A stretch of 64,000 bases of DNA from Plasmopara viticola (GCA_001695595.3 MBPM02000174.1:1-64000); one strand, 5' to 3'; counted from the stretch's first letter, positions 11,716-23,469 are shown. Numbers and translations: made by a program. The notes: generated by a model from the sequence alone, not told the origin.

Positions 11716-12687
11716 GGTCGTATCGAGGAGTAGACAACCAAGCAAAGTTGATTTCAAAGTCTCGAAGCAAGTTGCGTTGTGATGAATATGTATGCCGTGT
11801 CTCCTCTTCGAGCGGTAAATCCTGTCATTTTCTTGAATTTTTACCAGCATCCAAATCCATCGCGAATTTGATGGCACCTCAGTAGCTGAAAATTACACTT
11901 TCTTGTCATTTGTGATGTGTTTGTATCTGACGGATTTCGTTCATTAACGCCACTATGTAAAACCTAAATTTAATGATCAATGAGCAAAACAATGATATTT
12001 TTGCGTCCTACCATATAAAGTTGCGGTCCTGACCAGTACTATCCATCTAAATATGATTGATTCTGGAAATTGAGCTTATAACCATACTTTACTTTCAAAA
12101 ACACTATGACGGGTGATGCCGTTGTCTTACTCAGTGCCTGTACTTCGATCTCCTTTTTCTTGATGAAAAGTTAGATTCTTTTGAGTATAGGATTCTCAAG
12201 TCCACTGCGTTTAGACTCTCAATAACTCATACAAGTGCTGCGAGAAAAAGCTGTCCAGAAAGACACACCTTTATCATCATACATCCACTTTTTGCTATCA
12301 GCTTCCTTTTTTGTGTCAGTAAGTCTTGAATGTCGGTCGGGACATGTCAAAAGTCATATCCTGTACTTAATTATACGGTCAGTATTCGTTGATATGACCT
12401 TCGATATTCATTTACTTAAATTGTTTTCACCACTAAACACCTATATAATCAGGAGAAAGGAATCAGGGCAAAACAATAATTCTATCCCAACTGCAGTAAC
12501 AACAAACTCGTAAAATGCATAGATCAACAACTACGACAAAAGACCTTCGAATTGACAAACTTTATTCTTCAAAACGGAAACGACAGCATCACAGCAGCGT
12601 GGTGTCATATCTAGTAGTAGATGAATTCCGAGCATCAAATAATTGAGTGAGGGTACGATATTGTAAGTCGGATACGTCGACCCAGAT

Positions 12688-12936
12688 CTACCACCAGCCT
12701 CCACCCCAGCCTCCACCCCAGCCACCACCTAAGCCTCCGCCCCAGCCACCACCCCATCCGAGTCCACCCCAAGGCCCTCCCCAGCCCCAGAATTCCTTCT
12801 TATTACCTTCTGGACCCTTACCTGCAGCAGGTGCTGCCTCTGTAGGCATAGCTGCTGACCGCAGTGCATTTTGGTCAGCAGCGGCATAGTTTGCAACGGC
12901 AATTGCAGCAGCGACGGCGAAAGCAGTAAACTTCAT
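12688..12936 (-). CDS. Copy 11: GW-rich secreted protein
   Basis: Same 82 residues as the reference. The 3' region has a C in place of T just before the poly(A) signal, which itself is kept. The spacer on the upstream side reads GTTGCAATCCTGATCAG, a minor variant. Confidence 0.85.
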   Translation of the reverse strand: MKFTAFAVAAAIAVANYAAADQNALRSAAMPTEAAPAAGKGPEGNKKEFWGWGGPWGGLGWGGGWGGGLGGGWGGGWGGGWW

Positions 12937-13909
12937 GGTCGTATCGAGGAGTAGACAACCAAGCAAAGTTGATTTCAAAGTCTCGAAGCAAGTTGCGTTG
13001 TGATGAATATGTATGCCGTGTCTCCTCTTCGAGCGGTAAATCCTGTCATTTTCTTGAATTTTTACCAGCATCCAAATCCATCGCGAATTTGATGGCACCT
13101 CAGTAGCTGAAAATTACACTTTCTTGTCATTTGTGATGTGTTTGTATCTGACGGATTCCGTTCATTAACGCCACTATGTAAAACCTAAAATTTAATGATC
13201 AATGAGCAAAACAATGAAATTTTTGCGTCCTGCCATATAAAGTTGCAATCCTGATCAGTACTTATCCATCTAAATATGATTGATTCTGGAAATTGAGCTT
13301 ATAACCATACTTTACTTTCAAAAACACTATGACGGGTGATGCCGTTGTCTTACTCAGTGCCTGTACTTCGATCTCCTTTTTCTTGATGAAAAGTTAGATT
13401 CTTTTAAGTATAGGATTCTCAAGTCCACTGCGTTTAGACTCTCAATAACTCATACAAGTGCTGCGAGAAAAAGCTGTCCAGAAAGACACACCTTTATCAT
13501 CATACATCCACTTTTTGCTATCAGCTTCCTTTTTTGTGTCAGTAAGTCTTGAATGTCGGTCGGGACATGTCAAAAGTCATATCCTGTACTTAATTATACG
13601 GTCAGTATTCGTTGTATGACCTTCGATATTTCATTTACTTACATTGTTTTCACTACTAAACACCTATATAATCAGCAGAAAGGAATCAGGGCAAAACAAT
13701 AATTCTATCCCAACTGCAGTAACAACAAACTCGTAAAATGCATAGATCAACAACTACGACAAAAGACCTTCGAATTGACAAACTTTATTCTTTAAAACGG
13801 AAACGACAGCATCACAGCAGCGTGGTGTCATATCTAGTAGTAGATGAATCCGAGCATCAAATAATTGAGTGAGGGTACGATATTGTAAGTCGCATACGTC
13901 GACCCAGAT

Positions 13910-14158
13910 CTACCACCAGCCTCCACCCCAGCCTCCACCCCAGCCACCACCTAAGCCTCCGCCCCAGCCACCACCCCATCCGAGTCCACCCCAAGGCCCT
14001 CCCCAGCCCCAGAATTCCTTCTTATTACCTTCTGGACCCTTACCTGCAGCAGGTGCTGCCTCTGTAGGCATAGCTGCTGACCGCAGTGCATTTTGGTCAG
14101 CAGCGGCATAGTTTGCAACGGCAATTGCAGCAGCGACGGCGAAAGCAGTAAACTTCAT
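13910..14158 (-). CDS. Copy 12: GW-rich secreted protein, promoter-side deletion
   Basis: Same 82 residues as the reference. Upstream, a 25-bp deletion at about 14440 removes the TATA-like stretch while keeping GCTCATT. If the candidate promoter is real, this copy should be weakly expressed or start elsewhere, which makes it a natural test of the promoter assignment. Confidence 0.85.
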   Translation of the reverse strand: MKFTAFAVAAAIAVANYAAADQNALRSAAMPTEAAPAAGKGPEGNKKEFWGWGGPWGGLGWGGGWGGGLGGGWGGGWGGGWW

Positions 14159-15109
14159 GGTCGTATCGAGGAGTAGACAACCAAGCAAAGTTGATTTCAA
14201 AGTCTCGAAGCAAGTTGTGTTGTGATGAATATGTATGCCGTGTCTCCTCTTCGAGCGGTAAATCCTGTCATTTTCTTGAATTTTTACCAGCATCCAAATC
14301 CATCGCGAATTTGATGGCACCTCAGTAGCTGAAAATTACACTTTCTTGTCATTTGTGATGTGTTTGTATTCTGACGGATTACGTTCATTAAAGCCACTAT
14401 GTAAAACCTATAATTTAATGATCAATGAGCAAAACAATGGTTGCAGTCCTGACCAGTACTTATCCATCTAAATATGATTGATTCTGGAAATTGAGCTTAT
14501 AACCATACTTTACTTTCAAAAACACTATGACGGGTGATGCCGTTGTCTTACTCAGTGCCTGTACTTCGATCTCCTTTTTCTTGATAAAAAATTAGATTCT
14601 TTTAAGTATAGGATTTTCAAGTCCACTGCGTTTAGACTCTCAATAACTCATACAAGTGCTGCGAGAAAAAGCTGTCCAGAAAGACACACCTTTATCATCA
14701 TACATCCACTTTTTGCTATCAGCTTCCTTTTTTGTGTCAGTAAGTCTTGAATGTCGGTCGGGACGTGTCAAAAGTCATATCCTGTACTTAATTATACGGT
14801 CAGTATTCGTTGATATAACCTTCGATAATTCATTCACTTAAATTGTTTTCACCACTAAACACCTATATAATCAGGAGAAAGGAATCAGGGCAAAACAATA
14901 ATTCTATCCCAACTGCAGAAACAACAAACTCGTAAAATGCATAGATCAACAACTACGACAAAAGACCTTCGAGTTGACAAACTTTATTCTTTAAAACGGA
15001 AACGACAGCATCAGCAGCAGCGTGGTGTCATATCTAGTAGTAGATGAATCCGAGCATCAAATAATTGAGTGAGGGTACGATATTGTAAGTCGCATACGTC
15101 GACCCAGAT

Positions 15110-15358
15110 CTACCACCAGCCTCCACCCCAGCCTCCACCCCAGCCACCACCTAAGCCTCCGCCCCAGCCACCACCCCATCCGAGTCCACCCCAAGGCCCT
15201 CCCCAGCCCCAGAATTCCTTCTTATTACCTTCTGGACCCTTACCTGCAGCAGGTGCTGCCTCTGTAGGCATAGCTGCTGACCGCAGTGCATTTTGGTCAG
15301 CAGCGGCATAGTTTGCAACGGCAATTGCAGCAGCGACGGCGAAAGCAGTAAACTTCAT
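15110..15358 (-). CDS. Copy 13: GW-rich secreted protein
   Basis: Same 82 residues as the reference. It starts only 1200 bp from copy 12 because of the 25-bp deletion in the spacer between them. It shares with copy 12 a G-to-C change just past the stop (plus strand GTCGCATACG), marking the two as sister units. Confidence 0.85.
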   Translation of the reverse strand: MKFTAFAVAAAIAVANYAAADQNALRSAAMPTEAAPAAGKGPEGNKKEFWGWGGPWGGLGWGGGWGGGLGGGWGGGWGGGWW

Positions 15359-16334
15359 GGTCGTATCGAGGAGTAGACAACCAAGCAAAGTTGATTTCAA
15401 AGTCTCGAAGCAAGTTGCGTTGTGATGAATATGTATGCCGTGTCTCCTCTTCGAGCGGTAAATCCTGTCATTTTCTTGAATTTTTACCAGCATCCAAATC
15501 CATCGCGAATTTGATGGCACCTCAGTAGCTGAAAATTACACTTTCTTGTCATTTGTGATGTGTTTGTATCTGACGGATTCCGTTCATTAACGCCACTATG
15601 TAAAACCTAAAATTTAATGATCAATGAGCAAAACAATGGAATTTTTGCGTCCTACCATATAAAGTTGCGGTCCTGACCAGTAGCTATCCATCTAAATATG
15701 ATTGATTCTGGAAATTGAGCTTATAACCATACTTTACTTTCAAAAACACTATGACGGGTGATGCCGTTGTCTTACTCAGTGCCTGTACTTCGATCTCCTT
15801 TTTCTTGATGAAAAGTTAGATTCTTTTAAGTATAGGATTCTCAAGTCCACTGCGTTTAGACTCTCAATAACTCATACAAGTGCTGCGAGAAAAAGCTGTC
15901 CAGAAAGACACACCTTTATCATCATACATCCACTTTTTGCTATCAGCTTCCTTTTTTGTGTCAGTAAGTCTTGAATGTCGGTCGGGACATGTCAAAAGTC
16001 ATATCCTGTACTTAATTATACGGTCAGTATTCGTTGATATGACCTTCGATAATTCATTCACTTAAATTGTTTTCACCACTAAACACCTATATAATCAGGA
16101 GAAAGGAATCAGGGCAAAACAATAATTCTATCCCAACTGCAGTAACAACAAACTCGTAAAATGCATAGATCAACAACTACGACAAAAGACCTTCGAATTG
16201 ACAAACTTTATTCTTTAAAACGGAAACGACAGCATCAGAAGCAGCGTGGTGTCATATCTAGTAGTAGATGAATTCCGAGCATCAAATAATTGAGTGAGGG
16301 TACGATATTGTAAGTCGGATACGTCGACCCAGAT

Positions 16335-16583
16335 CTACCACCAGCCTCCACCCCAGCCTCCACCCCAGCCACCACCTAAGCCTCCGCCCCAGCCACCACC
16401 CCATCCGAGTCCACCCCAAGGCCCTCCCCAGCCCCAGAATTCCTTCTTATTACCTTCTGGACCCTTACCTGCAGCAGGTGCTGCCTCTGTAGGCATAGCT
16501 GCTGACCGCAGTGCATTTTGGTCAGCAGCGGCATAGTTTGCAACGGCAATTGCAGCAGCGACGGCGAAAGCAGTAAACTTCAT
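16335..16583 (-). CDS. Copy 14: GW-rich secreted protein, cut off from its promoter by Copia-1
   Basis: The CDS is intact and encodes the reference 82 residues. Copia-1 is inserted in the leader: the TAGAC target site (16599-16603) lies 16-20 bp upstream of the ATG. The natural upstream region now resumes at 21297. The remaining leader is followed directly by the 5' LTR in opposite orientation, so any transcript would have to start in the LTR antisense direction. The CDS may therefore be silent although unmutated. Confidence 0.8.
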   Translation of the reverse strand: MKFTAFAVAAAIAVANYAAADQNALRSAAMPTEAAPAAGKGPEGNKKEFWGWGGPWGGLGWGGGWGGGLGGGWGGGWGGGWW

Positions 16584-16603
16584 GGTCGTATCGAGGAGTA
16601 GAC

Positions 16604-16783
16604 TGTAACGGCCTCTAATTGGGTGTCCCACAGTATGTGCCAACTTGACATATAAGAGAAATAGTCACATTCTAGAATATCGAGACAGAAGAACACGTGG
16701 CTACAAGTGAGTAAGAGCCGATAGTTTGCTTTATTCCTATGAATTTACTTTCCATTTTGCACTGCGACAATCACATTGTTATA
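16604..16783 (+). repeat. 5' LTR of Copia-1
   Basis: 180 bp, starting TGTAACGG and ending ATTGTTATA, so only the 5' end has the usual TG and the 3' end is not CA. The boundary is fixed by the matching 3' copy and the target duplication. Confidence 0.95.
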
Positions 16784-16795
16784 GGTTATGAGCCC
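16784..16795 (+). promoter_or_regulatory. Primer binding site overlapping the gag start codon
   Basis: GGTTATGAGCCC directly follows the 5' LTR. It is complementary to the anticodon arm of eukaryotic initiator tRNA-Met (GGGCUCAUAACC), the half-tRNA priming known from Drosophila copia. The ATG inside this site (16788-16790) is the gag start codon, so primer binding and translation initiation use the same bases. Confidence 0.7.
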
Positions 16796-17219
16796 AATAA
16801 CGAACCCGAACGAGATCCTCAGCGACGACAACTACTTCCTGTGGGAATTTAACGCCCGCATGGCATTGGCCAGGAAGGACCTCCTCGATCATCTCGAGGT
16901 GAAGCCAGAAGACGCAGTGAACGCCCCCACGCAATGGAAAGCCGCCGATGTGAAGGCGCTGGCTGTGGTGTCGAAGCTGTTGAGTCCAACGTACCAGATG
17001 ATGGTGAGAGAAGCCAATTCTGCATGGGAAGCATGGCAAATTCTGCGTGCATTTTTCATGAAGCAGAGTCTGCACAACCGTGTGCAGCTGCGCAAGCAAC
17101 TCCACGAGTTCGCGATGGCCAGTGGTGGGAGTCTCATGGAGCATCTGGTGCAGTTCGATGAATTGTGTGCGAAGTTGGCTGCGGTTGGTGACGCTCTGCC
17201 TGAAGAGAGAAGCTGGTGA
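16788..17219 (+). pseudogene. gag: Copia-1 gag, N-terminal part (frameshifted)
   Basis: 143 codons with the copia Gag (UBN2-type) pattern: LSDDNYFLWEFNARMALARK near the start, matching the same region of the minus-strand elements, then ALAVVSKLL, AWQILRAFF and LHNRVQLRKQLHEF blocks. The frame stops at 17217-17219 because an extra AG dinucleotide lies in GAGAGAAG at about 17204-17211; the Gag sequence continues in another frame (LLGSVPSEYD). The start is the ATG in the primer binding site. Gag forms the cytoplasmic virus-like particle. Confidence 0.8.
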
Positions 17220-17896
17220 TCCTCCTTGGTAGTGTGCCAAGTGAGTACGACGCGATGGTGCGGCTCATCGAAGTGCGCGACCGTGTGACACTTCTGGATG
17301 CGAAAGAGATGCTCCGACGCGAATATGAGATGATTCAGAAACGCGAGGTGAAGGAGCAAGCATTCAAGGCGACGGTGAGTGATAATGGTGGAAGGTTCCA
17401 GAATGGGCGTGGAGGCCGACGTGGACGAAATGCCAAGAGACACGGACGCAAAGGGCATAATGGTGGTGACAAGAAGGAGTTCAAGGGCCGATGCTATGAA
17501 TGCCACGAAGCTGGCCACAAGAAACAAGATTGCCCGAGGCTGAAGGGCAATGCCGGTGGTTCGGAGTTCGCGTTCTCCGCTATGACCGCTGGTGGTGAGC
17601 GATCGTCCACCTGGCTCCTTGATAGTGGAGCCAGCTCGCATATGACTACGGATCGGAATGATTTTTCGGAATACCGCCCGCTTACAGAACCAATCGAGAT
17701 CATGGTGGCAAATGGCCAGCGAGTTGCCGCCATAGGTATGGGTACCGTGCGAGTTAACTTTACCGGAGGCGTGCGGGTGAAGTTGACGGATGTTCTCCAC
17801 GTTCAGAAATTGGACCGAAAGCTACTGTCGGTTCCTGCACTCATGTCCAAGAATCTCGCTGTGCAGTTCGACAAGACCGGTGCCTCCATTCGCTGA
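17216..17896 (+). pseudogene. gag-pol: Copia-1 gag C-terminus, zinc knuckle and protease
   Basis: 226 codons in the frame after the first break. A CCHC zinc knuckle (CX2CX4HX4C) begins at residue 93, preceded by an Arg/Gly/Lys-rich nucleic-acid-binding stretch. The aspartic protease site is Asp-Ser-Gly with Asp at residue 136. The frame ends at 17896, where a shift breaks into the gag-pre-integrase region; the HARLGH zinc-binding motif and the later GCAQGKM motif lie downstream in different frames. The apparent initiator is internal, so this is a continuation and not a separate gene. Confidence 0.8.
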
Positions 17897-18212
17897 ATGG
17901 CCGTGTTATTGTTCGAGTCCCTCGGATTGGGAAACTGTACGCGTGTGAACTAAAGTACAGAACGGAAGGCAACGCGTATACGGCATTGATGGTGAGTCAA
18001 GTGATAAAGCCTACGAAGTCATTCACGCGCGCCTGGGGCACGTCTCCGATACCAAGCTAAAGCTAATTGCTCGCGTGCGATGGTGTCCCCCCTATGGCTT
18101 TGTTTCAATCGGATGGTGGTGTTGCGTGGCTGTGCGCAAGGAAAAATGACCACGAAGCTCGTACGCGCACCAATCGGGTAGCGAGATAAAGACAGGTCGC
18201 CCATTCGAGATT

Positions 18213-21131
18213 GTGCACACGGATGTGATGGGGCCAATAAAACCGAAGTCCAAGGGTGGTGCGGTATACATCGTGGTCTTCGTGGACGACTTCAGCCGAG
18301 TAGTGTTCGTCAACTTCATCAAGCAGAAGTCTCAAGTGTTCGATTGCTTCAAGGCATTCTGCACTCAGGTTAAGGTGCAACACGGCTGCAAGGTGATGTG
18401 TGTTCGTAGTGACAACGGTGGTGAATATGTGAGCAAGCGCTTCGGCAAGTTCTGTGCGTCCAAAGGGATCATTCACCAGACGAGTGCGCCATACAGCCCC
18501 CAGCAAAATGGGACCGCTGAGCGTATGAACCGGACACTAGCTGACATGGCCCGGTCGATGCTACACTACATGCGAGTGGACCGTGTGTGGTGGGCTGAAG
18601 CGTTTCGGACTGCAGCTTACATCGTCAACCGTATCCCGAATACTGCGCGACCGGATCAGAGCCCCCTCGAAGTATTAACCGGAAAGCGCCAGTCACTCGA
18701 AGACCTTCGTGTATTTGGTGCTCGTGGCTACGTACATGTTGACAAGCCAAACGTAGGCAAACTTGATCCTCGAGCTCACCGTTGCCTCTTCCTTGGATAC
18801 GCTGATGGTTCGAAAGCGTATCGTGTGTGGGATTACGACGACGAGCGCATCGTGATTTCGCGATCGGTGCATCTGAATGAGCGACCACCAGACACGTTCC
18901 AAGCCGTCAGTGATGACTCAAGTTGCTTTCCTTGGGTGGTTAGCATCAATGATCACGATTCCGTGAGTTATATTCCGCCACCGCGACCAGTGAATGAGAA
19001 CGACCATGATGCAACTGCGGATGTCGACGATGCCGCCGACGTTGAAATGGAAGAAGTGCCCCCTACCGATGCTCAAATCTCACCCGTTCCTACTGATGCT
19101 TTGGACAGGGGGAGTAACAGCCAGATGCAAGTTGTCCAGCGCATCAGTCCTTCCACTGCTACCGAAGATCAGCAGATGCAGCTCGCCCAGCGTCCTGATT
19201 GCGATATCGTCCCGCACTCACAACATCTAAGTCGGTCGATCGATCGCCCCGCCATCGTCCAGCATCTCAACCCGAGCCTTGACCTCGTCCGTGCTGCCGG
19301 ATGTGATCCGTGCGCACCGTCAGCAATAATCCCTCATGGTGAAGGTGTTGGCGTCGGCTTCGATGCATCAGAGAATCGCATAGTGTTCAGTGGTGGTTCC
19401 ATTCGCCCTCGATCGATCACGTATGAACAACCGCGTCTACTGACTGATGGAGATATGCCTTTGCATCTTGGTGGCGCTGAAAATGACGATGAGCCAGAAC
19501 CAGAAAGCAAGCGACCACGCCTGGATGAGTACGAAATTGCGTTGGCGGTGTCTGAGCTGCCTACATCATACGCTGAAGCAATGGCGGCCCCTGACGCTCC
19601 ACAATGGAAGGAAGCTATACGTGCTGAGATTCGGTCGCATGTGCGGAGCCACACGTGGGACATGGTGCGACGACCTCAAGGAAACAAGGTGATCGGATGC
19701 AAATGGGTATTCGCGAAGAAGTACGACGAGAATGGAGCGGTTAAGCGATACAAGGCACGTCTAGTCGCTCGAGGTTTCCTCCAGACTCGCGGCATAGACT
19801 ATACCCACACATACTCACCAGTGGCAAGCATGAACACGATCCGGGTCTTTCTCGCATTGTGCTGCTCTCGACGCCTCATGATTCGCCAGTTTGACATTGA
19901 GACCGCATTTCTAAATGGAAAGCTTGACGAAACAGTGTTTATGAATCCCCCTGAAGGAGTGAATGTGGCGCCGGAATTGGTTTGCAGACTCCGCCGCAGC
20001 CTCTATGGACTCAAGCAAGCTGCAGCTGTGTGGCACCGTACCATCCGCGACGTGTTCAAGCGTCTCGGTTTCAAACAGTGTCGAGCTGATCCTTGTCTCT
20101 TCGTTCGACGAGATGACAGTGACCCAGCGGCCGCGGTTTTTGTGGTGCTCTACGTAGACGATCTACTTGTTGGCTGCAAAACAGAGGAACAAGCGCGATC
20201 CGTGTGTACTGGTCTCGCGTCGCACTTCACGGTCAAATCACTCGGTGATGCTCGTTTCGTTCTCGGGATGGAAGTACTTCACGATCGGAAACGTGGTGAA
20301 ATGGTGGTGAAGCAATCTCAGTTTATAACCAAGTTGCTCGAGCGTTTTGGTCAAGTATCTGCTCATGGTGTCCGCAACCCAATGGTAATTGGTCAAGATC
20401 TCAGCCCATCCGACAAGCACGGTGTATGCACAGACAAAAATAAGTACCGCGAACTAATCGGATCAATGCTGTACGTTGCCAATGCCACACGTCCCGACAT
20501 TGGCTACGTGCTGTCGATACTCTCTCAGTACCTCGATACGCCGCGTGAGATGCATTGGAATGCTGCGCTACGTGTACTTCGCTACCTCAAGGCCACTCTT
20601 TCGATCGGCATCCACTACACGGCAAAGGGCAAGAATATCGTGACATACTGCGACGCGAACTGGGGTGGTGATAAGGAGACGCGACGCTCGACGTCTGGTG
20701 TGATGGTGAAGATGGCTGACGGTCCGGTCATCTACAAGAGCAAGCGTCAAGCGACCGTCGCATTATCAACTGCTGAAGCCGAGTACATGGCTCTCGCACT
20801 TACCGCTCAAGAAGTACTGTGGCTGCGTTTCCTCCTCACAGAGATGGGTGTAAACGTGTCGAGTGCGTCGACGATCTACATGGACAACCAGTCGGCGATT
20901 AGTATGGCAACTAACCACGGATACACCCCACGCGCCAAGCACATCGACCTCCGAGCTCACTTCGTCCGTGACTACGTCGAAAAGGGCACCATCAAGGTGG
21001 AGTACGTACCATCAGAGTCTCAGCTAGCGGATATGTTAACGAAGGCCATTCCGACGCCGCGCTTTGTGGAGCTTCGTGACGCATGCGGACTTGTGGACTG
21101 TCAAGTTGAGGGGGAGTGTAACGGCCTCTAA
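18213..21131 (+). pseudogene. pol: Copia-1 pol: integrase core, reverse transcriptase, RNase H
   Basis: 972 codons open without interruption. The integrase core has Asp4 (HTD), Asp67 (SDNGG) and Glu103 (AERMN), a D-35-E spacing. A variable acidic linker follows to about residue 460. Reverse transcriptase runs from about 467 (WVFAKKYDENG) through FDIETAFLNGKL near 560 to the catalytic YVDD at 647-650. RNase H shows YCDANWGG near 812, STAEAEYMAL and YMDNQSAI near 888. The stop (21129-21131) lies inside the 3' LTR, 13-15 bp from its start. The first Met is an internal codon; the true N-terminus lies upstream across several frameshifts, so the enzymes could only be made as part of a broken polyprotein. 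Confidence 0.85.
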
Positions 21132-21296
21132 TTGGGTGTCCCACAGTATGTGCCAACTTGACATATAAGAGAAATAGTCACATTCTAGAATATCGAGACA
21201 GAAGAACACGTGGCTACAAGTGAGTAAGAGCCGATAGTTTGCTTTATTCCTATGAATTTACTTTCCATTTTGCACTGCGACAATCACATTGTTATA
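21117..21296 (+). repeat. 3' LTR of Copia-1
   Basis: Identical to the 5' LTR over 180 bp and followed by TAGAC, the second copy of the target duplication. Confidence 0.95.
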
Positions 21297-22254
21297 TAGA
21301 CAACCAAGCAAAGTTGATTTCAAAGTCTCAAAGCAGGTTGCGTTGTGATGAATATGTATGCCGTGTCTCCTCTTCGAGCGGTAAATCCTGTCATTTTCTT
21401 GAATTTTTACCAGCATCCAAATCCATCGCGAATTTGATGGCACCTCAGTAGCTGAAAATTACACTTTCTTGTCATTTGTGATGTGTTTGTATCTGACGGA
21501 TTCCGTCCATTAACGCCACTATGTAAAACCTATAATTTAATGATCAATGAGCAAAACAATGGATTTTTTGCGTCCTACCATATAAAGTTGCAGTCCTGAC
21601 CAGTACTTATCCATCTAAATATGATTGATTCTGGAAATTGAGCTTATAACCATACTTTACTTTCAAAAACACTATGACGGGTGATGCCGTTGTCTTACTC
21701 AGTGCCTGTACTTCGATCTCCTTTTTCTTGATGAAAATTTAGATTCTTTTAAGTATAGGATTTTCAAGTCCACTGCGTTTAGACTCTCAATAACTCATAC
21801 AAGTGCTGCGAGAAAAAGCTGTCCAGAAAGACACACCTTTATCATCATACATCCACTTTTTGCTATCAGCTTCCTTTTTTGTGTCAGTAAGTCTTGAATG
21901 TCGGTCGGGACATGTCAAAAGTCATATCCTGTACTTAATTATACGGTCAGTATTCGTTGTTATGACCTTCGATATTTCATTTACTTAAATTGTTTTCACT
22001 ACTAAACACCTATATAATCAGGAGAAAGGAATCAGGGCAAAACAATAATTCTATCCCAACTGCAGTAACAACAGACTCGTAAAAGCATAGATCAACAACT
22101 ACGACAAAAGACCTTCGAATTGACTAACTTTATTCTTAAAACGGAAACGACAGCATCAGAAGCAGCGTGGTGTCATATTTAGTAGTAATGAAATCCGAGC
22201 ATCAAATAATTGAGTGAGGGTACGATATTGTAAGTCGGATACGTCGACCCAGAT

Positions 22255-22503
22255 CTACCACCAGCCTCCACCCCAGCCTCCACCCCAGCCACCACCTAAG
22301 CCTCCGCCCCAGCCACCACCCCATCCGAGTCCACCCCAAGGCCCTCCCCAGCCCCAGAATTCCTTCTTATTACCTTCTGGACCCTTACCTGCAGCAGGTG
22401 CTGCCTCTGTAGGCATAGCTGCTGACCGCAGTGCATTTTGGTCAGCAGCGGCATAGTTTGCAACGGCAATTGCAGCAGCGACGGCGAAAGCAGTAAACTT
22501 CAT
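22255..22503 (-). CDS. Copy 15: GW-rich secreted protein
   Basis: Same 82 residues as the reference (copy 3). First complete gene after Copia-1. The 3' region has lost one or two T before the poly(A) signal, which remains. Confidence 0.85.
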   Translation of the reverse strand: MKFTAFAVAAAIAVANYAAADQNALRSAAMPTEAAPAAGKGPEGNKKEFWGWGGPWGGLGWGGGWGGGLGGGWGGGWGGGWW

Positions 22504-23469
22504 GGTCGTATCGAGGAGTAGACAACCAAGCAAAGTTGATTTCAAAGTCTCGAAGCAAGTTGCGTTGTGATGAATATGTATGCCGTGTCTCCTCTTCGAG
22601 CGGTAAATCCTGTCATTTTCTTGAATTTTTACCAGCATCCAAATCCATCGCGAATTTGATGGCACCTCAGTAGCTGAAAATTACACTTTCTTGTCATTTG
22701 TGATGTGTTTGTATCTGACGGATTCGTTCATTAACGCCACTATGTAAAACCTAAAATTTAATGATCAATGAGCAAAACAATGGAATTTTTGCGTCCTACC
22801 ATATAAAGTTGCGGTCCTGACCAGTACTTATCCATCTAAATATGATTGATTCTGGAAATTGAGCTTATAACCATACTTTACTTTCAAAAACACTATGACG
22901 GGTGATGCCGTTGTCTTACTCAGTGCCTGTACTTCGATCTCCTTTTTCTTGATGAAAAGTTAGATTCTTTTAAGTATAGGATTCTCAAGTCCACTGCGTT
23001 TAGACTCTCAATAACTCATACAAGTGCTGCGAGAAAAAGCTGTCCAGAAAGACACACCTTTATCATCATACATCCACTTTTTGCTATCAGCTTCCTTTTT
23101 TGTGTCAGTAAGTCTTGAATGTCGGTCGGGACATGTCAAAAGTCATATCCTGTACTTAATTATACGGTCAGTATTCGTTGATATGACCTTCGATATTTCA
23201 TTTAAATTGTTTTCACCACTAAACACCTATATAATCAGGAGAAAGGAATCAGGGCAAAACAATAATTCTATCCCAACTGCAGTAACAACAAACTCGTAAA
23301 AGCATAGATCAACAACTACGACAAAAGACCTTCGAATTGACAAACTTTATTCTTAAAACGGAAACGACAGCATCAGAGCAGCGTGGTGTCATATTAGTAG
23401 TAGATGAATCCGAGCATCAAATAATTGAGTGAGGGTACGATATTGTAAGTCGGATACGTCGACCCAGAT

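Larger units (their letters stand above)
1..16603 (-). repeat. Tandem gene array, block A1 (copies 1-14)
   Basis: Head-to-tail repeat of about 1.2 kb; successive start codons from copy 3 on are 1200-1225 bp apart. Read in the gene direction (minus strand), a unit has about 700 bp of AT-rich spacer, a TATA-like/GCTCATT motif pair, a leader of about 270 bp, a 249-bp CDS and about 120 bp of 3' sequence up to an AATAAA signal. The spacer of each unit (about 970 bp between CDSs) contains no gene I can support; its plus-strand frames of 61-92 codons start at GTG and change length between copies. Spacers differ by single-base changes and 1-25 bp indels, while CDSs are nearly invariant. The block ends at the TAGAC target site (16599-16603) of Copia-1. 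Confidence 0.95.
16604..21296 (+). mobile_element. Copia-1, Ty1/copia LTR retrotransposon
   Basis: A 4693-bp element with two 180-bp LTRs (16604-16783 and 21117-21296) that I find identical base for base, flanked by the 5-bp duplication TAGAC (16599-16603 and 21297-21301). Protein order is gag, zinc knuckle, protease, integrase, reverse transcriptase, RNase H, the copia order. A polypurine tract (TTGAGGGGGAG) abuts the 3' LTR. The coding region is GC-richer than the surrounding array. Despite identical LTRs, the frame is broken at about 17205 and several times between about 17890 and 18210. Confidence 0.95.

Noticed and set aside
16889..17800. A 303-codon minus-strand frame in Copia-1 gag
   Set aside because: It is antisense to recognisable Gag, zinc knuckle and protease sequence and has no domain of its own.
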